Shown: one piece after another, positions 29,579-37,263 of the stretch
Layout of the letters: the number at the start of each line of letters is the position of its first letter
Position numbering within the stretch: position 1 is the stretch's first letter
NCBI RefSeq assembly: GCF_000969605.1
Contig: NZ_JZUE01000029.1
Location: forward strand, 1-62,512
DNA length: 62,512 nucleotides
Direction: 5' to 3'
From: Aquincola tertiaricarbonis
GTDB lineage: Bacteria; Pseudomonadota; Gammaproteobacteria; Burkholderiales; Burkholderiaceae_C
The notes under the pieces: model-generated
Databases searched by the model: none
What the model was told of the DNA's origin: nothing
The model's input: the letters and a program-made list of their open reading frames with translations, nothing else
Translations under genes and position numbers: made by a program

Positions 29579-29609
29579 CGGCTTGTATACAACCCGCAAG
29601 CCGCTTTTT
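29579..29609 (+). promoter_or_regulatory. ABC-transporter leader: TTGTATACAA operator and overlapping hairpin
   Basis: TTGTATACAA (29583-29592) repeats the octamer of the uraH/gntR operator and lies 31 bases before the ATG. Overlapping it, CGGCTTG (29579-29585) pairs with CAAGCCG (29597-29603) and CTTTTT follows. That looks like a small terminator hairpin just before GGAG. The site could be bound by the same GntR protein, and the hairpin could attenuate transcription; both are inferences. Confidence 0.5.
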
Positions 29610-29622
29610 GGAGTTCCTTCCC

Positions 29623-30687
29623 ATGTCCTTCGTCGTTCCCGTGTTCGCCCGCGCCCGCCGCCGCCTGCTGCTCAGCGCCACCGTCGCCACCGTCGCGTTG
29701 ATGGCCATGGGCCCGGCCCGCGCGCAGGAAACCAGCATCAAGTTCCAGCTCGACTGGCGCTTCGAAGGCCCGGCCGCGCTGTTCCTGGTGCCGGCCGCCA
29801 AGGGCTACTTCAAGGCCGAGAAGCTCAACGTCGCCATCGACGCCGGCAACGGCTCGGGCGGCACCGTCACGCGCGTGGCCTCGGGCACCTACGACATGGG
29901 CTTCGCCGACCTGGCCGCGCTGATGGAGTTCCACGCCAACAACCCCACCGCACCCAACAAGCCGGTGGCGGTGATGATGGTCTACAACAACACGCCGGCC
30001 GCGGTGCTGGCGCTCAAGAAGAGCGGCATCAAGACCCCCGCAGACCTCAGCGGCAAGAAGCTGGGCGCTCCGGTGTTCGACGCCGGCCGCCGGGCCTGGC
30101 CCATCTTCGCCCAGGCCAACAAGGTGTCCAACGTCACCTGGACGGCCATGGACCCGCCCCTGCGCGAAACCATGCTGGTGCGCGGCGACATCGACGCCAT
30201 CACCGGCTTTTCCTTCACCTCGCTGCTGAACCTGGAAGCCCGCGGCGTGAAGACCGAGGACGTGGTGGTGCTGCCCTATCCGCAGTACGGCGTGAAGCTG
30301 TACGGCAACGTGGTCATCGCCAGCGAGGAATTCCTGAAGAAGAACCCGGAGCAGGTGAAGGCCTTCCTGCGCGCCTTCACCAAGGGCGTGAAGGACGTGA
30401 TCGCCGACCCCAAGGCCGCCATCGCCACCGTGAAGGAGCGCGACGGCATCATCAACGCCGACCTGGAAACCCGCCGCCTGAAGCTGGCGCTGGAGCAGAC
30501 GGTGCTGACCGCCGATGCGCGCGCCGAAGGCTTCGGCGCCATCGACCCGGCCCGCCTGACGCTGATGGCCAGCCAGGTGTCCGACGCCTTCGCCACCAAG
30601 CAGCGCGTCAACGCCACCGCCGTGTGGAATGGCGACTACCTGCCCGCGGCGGCCGACCGCAACATCTTCGCAGCGGGCAAGAAGTAA
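29623..30687 (+). CDS. ABC transporter substrate-binding protein (NMT1/SsuA-like)
   Basis: 354 residues. A signal peptide with a basic N-region is cleaved after about residue 33 (ARA|QETS). The NMT1/SsuA-type periplasmic-binding fold is seen in IKFQLDWRFEGPAALF, GYFKAEKLNV and GFADLAALMEF. Members bind sulfonates, nitrate-like ions, pyrimidine precursors or similar small organics. The placement behind purine genes and the shared operator suggest a purine-derived or ureide ligand. The ATG at 29623 has GGAG; the frame upstream to 29572 crosses the operator. Confidence 0.87.
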   Translation: MSFVVPVFARARRRLLLSATVATVALMAMGPARAQETSIKFQLDWRFEGPAALFLVPAAKGYFKAEKLNVAIDAGNGSGGTVTRVASGTYDMGFADLAALMEFHANNPTAPNKPVAVMMVYNNTPAAVLALKKSGIKTPADLSGKKLGAPVFDAGRRAWPIFAQANKVSNVTWTAMDPPLRETMLVRGDIDAITGFSFTSLLNLEARGVKTEDVVVLPYPQYGVKLYGNVVIASEEFLKKNPEQVKAFLRAFTKGVKDVIADPKAAIATVKERDGIINADLETRRLKLALEQTVLTADARAEGFGAIDPARLTLMASQVSDAFATKQRVNATAVWNGDYLPAAADRNIFAAGKK

Positions 30688-30697
30688 GGCCGCCGAC

Positions 30698-31510
30698 ATG
30701 ACCGCTTTCGTGGATTTTCACGAGGTCTGGCTGGCCTACAACGAGGAGTTGGAAGCCGCCGGGCAGTACGCCGTCGAGGACATCAACCTGAAGGTCAACG
30801 AGGGCGAGTTCATCGCCATCGTCGGCCCTTCGGGCTGCGGCAAGAGCACCTTCATGAAGCTGGCCACCGGCCTGCGCCGGCCGACCAAGGGCACGGTGAT
30901 CATCGGCGGCCAGGAGGTCAAGGGCCCGCTGAAGATCACCGGCATGAGCTTCCAGGCGCCCAGCCTGCTGCCCTGGCGCACCACGCTGTCCAACGTGATG
31001 CTGCCGCTGGAGATCGTGGAGCCCTATCGCTCCAGCTTCCGCGCCAAGAAGGCCGAGTACACCGAGAAGGCGCGTGCGCTGCTCAGGAGCGTGGGCCTGG
31101 GCGGCTACGAGGACAAGTTCCCCTGGCAACTTTCCGGCGGCATGCAGCAGCGGGCGGCCATCTGCCGCGCCCTGGTGCACGAGCCCAAGATGCTGCTGCT
31201 CGACGAGCCCTTCGGCGCGCTGGATGCCTTCACGCGCGAGGAGCTGTGGTGCGCGCTGCGCGACCTGCAGGCTGCGCAGAAGTTCAACGTCATCCTGGTG
31301 ACGCATGACCTGCGCGAAAGCGTGTTCCTGGCCGACACGGTGTACGTGATGAGCAAGAGCCCCGGCCGCTTCGTCGTGCGGCGCGAGATCGAGCTGCCGC
31401 GCCCACGCGACCTGGAAGTGACCTACTCGCCCGAGTTCACCGCCATCGTGCATGAGCTGCGCGGCTACATCGGCGCGATGCGCAAGACCGGCGCGGAGGT
31501 GGCGCAATGA
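30698..31510 (+). CDS. ABC transporter ATP-binding protein (SsuB/TauB-like)
   Basis: 270 residues. Walker A GPSGCGKST (43-51), Q-loop in SFQAPSLLPW, signature LSGGMQQR (145-152), Walker B LLLDE (166-170), and the H-loop His in LVTHDLRES. It powers the adjacent permease. The 3' end overlaps the permease by ATGA. The upstream frame to 30629 lies within the substrate-binding gene and is not used; the ATG at 30698 follows AAGTAAGG. Confidence 0.93.
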   Translation: MTAFVDFHEVWLAYNEELEAAGQYAVEDINLKVNEGEFIAIVGPSGCGKSTFMKLATGLRRPTKGTVIIGGQEVKGPLKITGMSFQAPSLLPWRTTLSNVMLPLEIVEPYRSSFRAKKAEYTEKARALLRSVGLGGYEDKFPWQLSGGMQQRAAICRALVHEPKMLLLDEPFGALDAFTREELWCALRDLQAAQKFNVILVTHDLRESVFLADTVYVMSKSPGRFVVRREIELPRPRDLEVTYSPEFTAIVHELRGYIGAMRKTGAEVAQ

Positions 31511-32277
31511 AGAAGAACCGCTTGCTCTACCGCGCCGCGCCCACGCTGCTGGCCGTGGCGGTGGTGCTGGTGTGGCAGATCGTGTGCAGCGGCTTCAACG
31601 TCAGCGAGTTCATCTTCCCCAGCCCGCTGCGCATCGCCGAGCAGTCGTGGGAGCACCGCACGGTGATCCTCGGCCACGCCTGGCACACCTTCTGGGTGAC
31701 GGTGGTGGGCTTCGCCATCGCCATCGTGGTGGGGGTGCTGCTGGGCTTCCTGATGGGCAGCTCCAAGCTGGCGTACGACGCGATGTACCCGCTGATGACC
31801 GGCTTCAACGCGCTGCCCAAGGCGGCGTTCGTGCCCATCCTGGTGGTGTGGTTCGGCATCGGCGTGGGCCCGGCCATCCTCACCGCCTTCCTCATCTCGT
31901 TCTTCCCGATCATGGTGAACATCGCGACCGGGCTGGCCACGCTGGAGCCCGAGCTGGAAGACGTGCTGCGGGTGCTGGGCGCCAAGCGCTGGGACGTGCT
32001 GATGAAGGTGGGCCTGCCGCGCTCCATGCCGTATTTCTACGGCTCGCTCAAGGTGGCAATCACGCTGGCCTTCGTGGGCACCACCGTCAGCGAGATGACG
32101 GCCAGCAACGAAGGCATCGGCTACCTGCTCATCAGCGCCGGCAGCTCGATGCAGATGGGCCTCGCGTTTTCCGGCCTGCTGGCCGTGGGCGTGATGGCGA
32201 TGGCCATGTACGAGCTGTTTTCGGTGATCGAGAAGCGCACCACCGCCTGGGCTCACCGCGGCTCGCAGAATCACTGA
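31507..32277 (+). CDS. ABC transporter permease (SsuC/TauC-like)
   Basis: 256 residues, about six membrane helices. The cytosolic EAA loop is LEDVLRVLGAKRWDVLMKVGLPRSMPY, with the invariant G. The N-terminal PSPLRIAEQSWE segment is typical of SsuC/TauC. It completes the three-gene importer. The last bases, including the stop codon, overlap the left end of the MITE-like repeat at 32277. Confidence 0.92.
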   Translation: MKKNRLLYRAAPTLLAVAVVLVWQIVCSGFNVSEFIFPSPLRIAEQSWEHRTVILGHAWHTFWVTVVGFAIAIVVGVLLGFLMGSSKLAYDAMYPLMTGFNALPKAAFVPILVVWFGIGVGPAILTAFLISFFPIMVNIATGLATLEPELEDVLRVLGAKRWDVLMKVGLPRSMPYFYGSLKVAITLAFVGTTVSEMTASNEGIGYLLISAGSSMQMGLAFSGLLAVGVMAMAMYELFSVIEKRTTAWAHRGSQNH

Positions 32278-32437
32278 GAACCTGTGAACGAACCACTCAC
32301 GCCCGCTCGACGCGCCCTGACGACCCGGCTCGTCGTTGCAAATGCTCGCCATAGCCCGAGCTATGGCTGCGCTTTGCGCCTAGATCCAGGCCGCCCTGTC
32401 GCGCCGCTCGGTCGCGACCGGTTCATTCACAGGTTCT
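32277..32437. mobile_element. MITE-like element with 18-base terminal inverted repeats
   Basis: The left end AGAACCTGTGAACGAACC (32277-32294) and the right end GGTTCATTCACAGGTTCT (32420-32437) are inverted repeats with one mismatch. The centre holds the hairpin GCCATAGC-CCGA-GCTATGGC (32348-32367). The element is 161 bases with no coding capacity, lies right at the permease stop codon, and fills the gap to the SUMF-like gene. It is probably mobilised in trans or is an old remnant. No target duplication is obvious. Confidence 0.65.
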
Positions 32438-32451
32438 GAGCCCGCGGGCCG

Positions 32452-33456
32452 TCAGTCGGCCACGTCGCGCACCAGGCGCATGCCCACGAGCGTGTAGCGC
32501 GTGGCCACGCTGTTCCAGTTGCGGTAGCTGCAGCGGGCATAGAACGGCCAGCTGTGCCAGGAGCCGCCGCGGCGCACCTTCACCTCGCCGTCCGGCGGCC
32601 CGGTGGGATCGTCGCGCGGCGACTCGGCGTAGTAACGCTCGCCGTACCAGTCGGCCGTCCATTCCCACACGTTGCCGTGCATGTCGTGCAGGCCGAAGGC
32701 ATTCGGCGCGAAGCGGCCCACTGGCGCGGTGAAGGCGAAGCCGTCGTGCCAGGGCGCCGCCTGCGGCACCCAGTCGGGCCAGCGCTCGCGCCATGGCGGC
32801 AGCGCGTCGGCATCGAACAGGTTGGCCGCGCCCCGCAGGTTGGCCGGGTCGTCGCCGTTGCCATAGCGGCCACGGCTGCCGGCGCGGCAGGCGTATTCCC
32901 ATTCGGCCTCGGTGGGCAGGCGGTAGCGTCGCTGCTCGGTGCGGCTGAGCCACTGTGCCAGCGCCATCGCATCGCCCCAGGTGATGTTGACCACCGGGTC
33001 GTCCTCGGTCTGCGGGAAGCCGGGGTCGCGCCAGGAGTAGCGCGGCGAGCGGCCCTCGAACGCATCGCCGCGCGCGCTGCCGGCCGGGTCGTAGGCCGCG
33101 CTGTAGCCATAGCCGCCGCTGCCGTCGGCCACCGATTCCGGCACATGGCCCGACAGCGCCAGGAAACGCCGCCACTGGCCCACCGTCACCTCGTGGCGTC
33201 CCATCTCGAAGGGCCGGGTGATGCGCACCACATGCACCGGCGCCTCGTCGTCCAGCAGGCCGAAGCGCCGGGCCGGCAGCTGCGGATAGCTGCGCGCCAG
33301 GGACTCGGCCGGCTCGTCGCTGCCCATGCGGAATTCACCGGCCGGCAAGCGCACGAACTGCATGCCCAGGCTGTTGGTCGCCGCGGGCAGCGGCCCGGCG
33401 CAGCCGCCCAGCCCCGCCACCGCGCCGGCGGCGAGGACACACGCCGCTGCTACCAT
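32452..33456 (-). CDS. SUMF1/formylglycine-enzyme-like lipoprotein lacking catalytic cysteines
   Basis: 334 residues. Lipobox LGGC (Cys19), then a full FGE-sulfatase fold: [61 protein letters not shown] and RGGSW. In formylglycine enzymes the segment after GGS carries two catalytic Cys; here it reads SWHSWPFYA, with Ser and Ala at those positions, so copper-dependent oxidation is not expected. It is more like NirV/PvdO-type paralogues. The start lies only 10 bases from the divergent gmk start. A later start without the lipobox is possible. Confidence 0.83.
   Translation of the reverse strand: MVAAACVLAAGAVAGLGGCAGPLPAATNSLGMQFVRLPAGEFRMGSDEPAESLARSYPQLPARRFGLLDDEAPVHVVRITRPFEMGRHEVTVGQWRRFLALSGHVPESVADGSGGYGYSAAYDPAGSARGDAFEGRSPRYSWRDPGFPQTEDDPVVNITWGDAMALAQWLSRTEQRRYRLPTEAEWEYACRAGSRGRYGNGDDPANLRGAANLFDADALPPWRERWPDWVPQAAPWHDGFAFTAPVGRFAPNAFGLHDMHGNVWEWTADWYGERYYAESPRDDPTGPPDGEVKVRRGGSWHSWPFYARCSYRNWNSVATRYTLVGMRLVRDVAD
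33451..33456 (+). promoter_or_regulatory. -10-like box for a leaderless gmk transcript
   Basis: TACCAT is followed by 9 bases and the gmk ATG at 33466, with no Shine-Dalgarno. The box lies inside the first codons of the divergent lipoprotein gene, so the gmk promoter would overlap that coding region. Confidence 0.4.
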
Positions 33457-33465
33457 CCTGCGCCC

Positions 33466-34086
33466 ATGGAAACGCCTGGCAATCTCTTCGTCGTCGCCGC
33501 CCCCAGTGGCGCTGGCAAATCCAGCCTCGTGAAGGCGCTGCTCGAGCTCGATTCGCACCTGGCGGTATCGGTCTCGCACACCACCCGCGCGCCGCGCGGC
33601 CAGGAGCAGCAGGGCCGGGAATACGTGTTCACCGACGAGGCCACCTTCCGCGACATGATCGACCGCGGCGACTTCTTCGAATGGGCGCTGGTGCATGGCA
33701 ACCTCTACGGTACGTCTCGATCGGCGATCGAGGACCGCCTGAACCGCGGGGAGGACGTGGTGCTGGAGATCGACTGGCAGGGCGCCCTGCAGATCAAGCA
33801 GCTGTTCGTGCACGCGGTGCTGATCTTCATCCTGCCACCGAGCTGGAACGAACTGCAACAGCGGCTGCAGCGCCGCGGCGAGGACCAGCCCGAGGTGATC
33901 GCCCAGCGCATGGCCAATGCCCGCACCGAGGTGGCCCAGGCCCGCCACTTCGACTTCGTTATAATCAATGCCCTCTTCGAGACGGCGCTTTTCGACCTGA
34001 AGACGGTCGTTCATTCGCAGCGCCTCAAGTACGCCGCCCAGCGGCGTAACAAATCCCAGGTCTTTGCCGCGCTGGACCTGATCTGA
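33466..34086 (+). CDS. gmk: Guanylate kinase
   Basis: 206 residues, phosphorylating GMP to GDP. P-loop APSGAGKSS (12-20), GMP-binding segment [21 protein letters not shown], the LEIDWQGA region and the lid [20 protein letters not shown]. The order gmk-rpoZ-spoT is the conserved proteobacterial order, with a 20-base gap to rpoZ. It starts divergently and very close to the SUMF-like gene. Confidence 0.96.
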   Translation: METPGNLFVVAAPSGAGKSSLVKALLELDSHLAVSVSHTTRAPRGQEQQGREYVFTDEATFRDMIDRGDFFEWALVHGNLYGTSRSAIEDRLNRGEDVVLEIDWQGALQIKQLFVHAVLIFILPPSWNELQQRLQRRGEDQPEVIAQRMANARTEVAQARHFDFVIINALFETALFDLKTVVHSQRLKYAAQRRNKSQVFAALDLI

Positions 34087-34106
34087 CAACACACCAGGAC
34101 TACGCC

Positions 34107-34310
34107 ATGGCCCGCATCACCGTCGAAGACTGCCTGAACAAGATCCCGAACCGCTTCCAGCTGGTGCTGGCCGCCACCTACCGGGCACGCATGCTGAGCC
34201 AGGGCCACACCCCGCGCATCGAGAGCAAGAACAAGCCGGGCGTCACCGCCCTGCGCGAGATCGCCGCCGGCGAGATCGGCCTCGAAATGCTGCGCAAGGT
34301 GCCGGTGTAA
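34107..34310 (+). CDS. rpoZ: RNA polymerase omega subunit
   Basis: 67 residues, the short betaproteobacterial length. It begins [24 protein letters not shown], with the conserved omega helix and the [17 protein letters not shown] stretch. It assists core polymerase assembly and takes part in ppGpp binding, which suits its place before spoT. AGGA lies before the start. A good intrinsic terminator follows at 34334. Confidence 0.97.
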   Translation: MARITVEDCLNKIPNRFQLVLAATYRARMLSQGHTPRIESKNKPGVTALREIAAGEIGLEMLRKVPV

Positions 34311-34333
34311 GCGGCCTCGGCCACCACGCACAG

Positions 34334-34358
34334 CGGGCGCCTCGGCGCCCGTTTTCCT
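34334..34358 (+). terminator. Intrinsic terminator after rpoZ
   Basis: CGGGCGC (34334-34340), loop CTCG, GCGCCCG (34345-34351), then TTTTCCTT. It lies 24 bases past the rpoZ stop. It implies that spoT is also served by its own promoter. Confidence 0.78.
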
Positions 34359-34410
34359 TGGTGGGCCTGGAATAAAGCCACCGCCGGCCGGGCGGCGCCG
34401 ACAGTCCTGC

Positions 34411-34416
34411 TAGATT
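34411..34416 (+). promoter_or_regulatory. -10-like box for spoT, leaderless spacing
   Basis: TAGATT is followed by 7 bases and the spoT ATG at 34424; there is no Shine-Dalgarno. It stands downstream of the rpoZ terminator, as an independent spoT promoter would. Confidence 0.45.
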
Positions 34417-34423
34417 CGGTGCC

Positions 34424-36697
34424 ATGGGGATTCGATCGTTCGCCGCCGAACTGTTGCCAAGCGCGCTGGTTGCCGCGCGCACTGCTGCGCAACGCACGGC
34501 CGAACCGCAGGAGGCCGCTTCGTTCGCGGCCCTGCTGGACAAGCTGGGCTACCTGCCCAAGACCGACGTCAAGGTCATCCGCGAGGCCTACAAGTTTGCC
34601 GACGAGGCCCACCTCGGGCAGTTCCGGGCCACCGGGCAGCCGTACATCACGCATCCGATTGCGGTGGCCGGCCTGGTGGCCGACTGGAAGCTGGATGCGC
34701 AGGCCATCATGGCCGCGCTGCTGCACGACACCATCGAAGACTGCGGCGTCACCAAGCCGCAGCTGATCGAGCACTTTGGTGCCGCCACCGCCGACCTGGT
34801 GGACGGCCTGACCAAGCTGGACAAGCTCCACTTCAGCACCCGCGAGGAATCGCAGGCGGAAAGCTTCCGCAAGATGCTGCTGGCGATGGCGCGCGACGTG
34901 CGCGTGATCCTGGTCAAGCTGGCCGACCGGCTGCACAACATGCGCACGATGACGGGCATGGCGCCCGAGAAGCGCGCACGCATCGCCCGCGAGACGCTGG
35001 AGATCTACGCGCCCATCGCCCACCGCCTGGGCCTGAACCGCGCCTACCGGGAGCTGCAGGAGCTGTCGTTCCAGTTCCTGCACCCGTGGCGGCATGCGGC
35101 GCTGATGAAGGCGGTGCAGCGCTCGCGCGGCTACCGGCGGGACATCGTCGACCGCGTGCAGCGCGAGGTGGAGAAGGCCTTCGCCCATGCCAAGGTGAAG
35201 GTGCAGGTCTCCGGGCGCGAGAAGACCGTGTACTCGATCTACCGCAAGATGACCGAGAAGCACACGTCGTTCGCCCAGGTGAGCGACCTGTTCGGCTTCC
35301 GCATCGTGGTGCCCACGCTCTCCGACTGCTACCTGTCGCTGGGTGTGCTGCACCAGCTGTACAAGCCGGTGCCGGGCCGCTTCAAGGACTACATCGCCAT
35401 CCCCAAGGCCAACGGCTACCAGAGCCTGCACACCACGCTGGTGAGCCCGCTGGGCACGGCGGTGGAGTTCCAGATCCGCACCGAGCCGATGCACGCAGTG
35501 GCCGAGAGCGGCATCGCGGCGCACTGGATGTACAAGACCAAGGACGTGCACCAGCCCGAGGAAGCGCAGCGCCTGGGCGCGCTGTGGCTGAAGTCGCTGC
35601 TCGACATCCAGGACGAGAACAACGACTCGGCCGAGTTCCTGGAGCACGTGAAGATCGACCTCATCCCCGATGCGGTCTACGTCTTCACGCCCAAGTCGAA
35701 GATCCTGGCGCTGCCGCGCGGCGCCACCGCGGTGGACTTCGCCTACGCCATCCACTCCGACGTGGGCGACCATTGCGTGGCCGCCAGCGTCAACGGCGAG
35801 CCGGTGGCCCTGCGCACCGAGCTCAAGAGCGGCGACGTGGTGGAGGTGGTGACGGCGCCCGGCGCGCGGCCCAACCCGGCCTGGCTGAACTTCGTGCGCA
35901 CCGGCCGTGCGCGCAGCAAGATCCGCCACTACCTGAAGAACATGGAGCACGAGGAATCGCGCGCCCTGGGCGAGAAGCTGCTGGCGCAGGCGCTGCGCGC
36001 CGAGGGCATGCTGATGCCCTCCTACGATCCCTCCGACACCAATGCCACCGCCACCTGGCAGCAGCTCACCCGCTGGAGCGGCAACCGCACCCGAGACGAG
36101 CTGATGACCGACATCGGCCTGGGCAAGAAGATCGCCAACATCGTGGCCAAGCGCCTGGCGCACAACATGGTGGAGCGCGGCGCGCGGCCCGATGCGGTCA
36201 CGCTGTCCATGGGCCGCTACGCGGTGGACGACAGCGTGCCCAGCCAGGGCATGGTGATGATCGACGGCACCGAAGGCGCCTCGGTGCAGCTGGCGGCCTG
36301 CTGCAGGCCGATCCCGGGCGATGCCATCGTCGGCTACCTGGGCCGCGGCGAAGGCCTGACGGTGCACACCGCCGAATGCAGCATCGGCAAGCGGCTGCAC
36401 GAGCGCGACCCCGAGCATTTCCTGCGCGTGGGCTGGGCCGAGGAGCTGAGCCGGCCGTTCGACACCGTCGTCAGCCTGCTGCTGGAAAACGGCAAGGGCG
36501 TGCTGGCGCGGGTGGCGCAGTCGGTCAACAGCGCCGAGGCCGACATCACCCACATCGACATGGACGACCAGCTGGACGGCCAGACCGCCGAGATGCGGCT
36601 GACGCTGTCGGTGCGCGACCGGCTGCACCTGGCCGACGTGCTGCGGGTGCTCAAGCGCGCACCCGCCGTGCTGCGGGTCGCGCGGGTCAAGCCCTAG
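34424..36697 (+). CDS. spoT: Bifunctional (p)ppGpp synthetase/hydrolase
   Basis: 757 residues. The HD hydrolase domain has the catalytic HDTIED (101-106). The synthetase domain carries RFKD at 319-322, the basic RxKD form of bifunctional SpoT/Rel enzymes (RelA has ExDD), followed by PKANGYQSLHTT and VEFQIRT. Then come a TGS domain (AVDFAYAIHSDVGDHCVAA), helical and zinc-finger-like regions with a CC pair (LAACCRPIPGD), and a C-terminal ACT domain. It sits in the usual gmk-rpoZ-spoT order. It overlaps the convergent greB by four bases. Confidence 0.95.
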   Translation: MGIRSFAAELLPSALVAARTAAQRTAEPQEAASFAALLDKLGYLPKTDVKVIREAYKFADEAHLGQFRATGQPYITHPIAVAGLVADWKLDAQAIMAALLHDTIEDCGVTKPQLIEHFGAATADLVDGLTKLDKLHFSTREESQAESFRKMLLAMARDVRVILVKLADRLHNMRTMTGMAPEKRARIARETLEIYAPIAHRLGLNRAYRELQELSFQFLHPWRHAALMKAVQRSRGYRRDIVDRVQREVEKAFAHAKVKVQVSGREKTVYSIYRKMTEKHTSFAQVSDLFGFRIVVPTLSDCYLSLGVLHQLYKPVPGRFKDYIAIPKANGYQSLHTTLVSPLGTAVEFQIRTEPMHAVAESGIAAHWMYKTKDVHQPEEAQRLGALWLKSLLDIQDENNDSAEFLEHVKIDLIPDAVYVFTPKSKILALPRGATAVDFAYAIHSDVGDHCVAASVNGEPVALRTELKSGDVVEVVTAPGARPNPAWLNFVRTGRARSKIRHYLKNMEHEESRALGEKLLAQALRAEGMLMPSYDPSDTNATATWQQLTRWSGNRTRDELMTDIGLGKKIANIVAKRLAHNMVERGARPDAVTLSMGRYAVDDSVPSQGMVMIDGTEGASVQLAACCRPIPGDAIVGYLGRGEGLTVHTAECSIGKRLHERDPEHFLRVGWAEELSRPFDTVVSLLLENGKGVLARVAQSVNSAEADITHIDMDDQLDGQTAEMRLTLSVRDRLHLADVLRVLKRAPAVLRVARVKP

Positions 36698-37263
36698 CCC
36701 GCTCCGTCGGGGGCCGGGTAGGTCACCGCCACCACCTCCAGCGTCTCCAGCCCGCCGGGCGTCATCAGCGTGACCTCGTCGCCCTCGCGCGACTTGAGCA
36801 GCGCGCGGGCGATGGGCGAGATCCAGCTCACCTCGCCGGCCAGGTTGTCCACCTCGTCGATGCCCTTGATGGTGATGGTGCGTTCCTCGCCCTTGGCGTT
36901 GGCATAGGTGACGGTGGCGCCGAAGAACACCTGGTCGCTGCCGTGGTGGGCCGAGGGATCGGCCACCTCGGCCACGTCCAGCCGCTTGGTGAGGAAGCGG
37001 ATGCGGCGATCGATCTCGCGCAGCCGCTTCTTGCCGTACAGGTAGTCACCGTTCTCCGAGCGGTCGCCGTTCTTGGCCGCCCAGGAGACGATCTCCACGA
37101 TCTTCGGCCGCTCGTCGTCGATCAGGCCCAGCAGCTCCGCCCGCAGGCGCTGGTAGCCGGCGGGCGTCATGTAGTTCTTGCTGCCCGCGGGCAGGGGCGG
37201 CAGGCCGCCCAGCTCGTCGTCGTCGTCCTCGCGGTCGGTCTCTTTGGTGAACGCCTTGTTCAT
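36694..37263 (-). CDS. greB: Transcript cleavage factor GreB
   Basis: 189 residues. An acidic N-terminal extension precedes the Gre coiled coil, whose tip has the catalytic acids in NGDRSENGDYLYGKK; the DYxYGKK form is GreB rather than GreA. The C-terminal FKBP-like domain ends in WISPIARALLKSREGDEV. It reactivates backtracked RNA polymerase. The stop of the next gene region (AsmA-like, 37260) overlaps the greB ATG by four bases on the same strand, so AsmA-like and greB are co-transcribed. Confidence 0.94.
   Translation of the reverse strand: MNKAFTKETDREDDDDELGGLPPLPAGSKNYMTPAGYQRLRAELLGLIDDERPKIVEIVSWAAKNGDRSENGDYLYGKKRLREIDRRIRFLTKRLDVAEVADPSAHHGSDQVFFGATVTYANAKGEERTITIKGIDEVDNLAGEVSWISPIARALLKSREGDEVTLMTPGGLETLEVVAVTYPAPDGAG

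Noticed and set aside
32452-33456. Active formylglycine-generating enzyme
   Set aside because: The two catalytic cysteine positions are Ser and Ala and no sulfatase gene is near.
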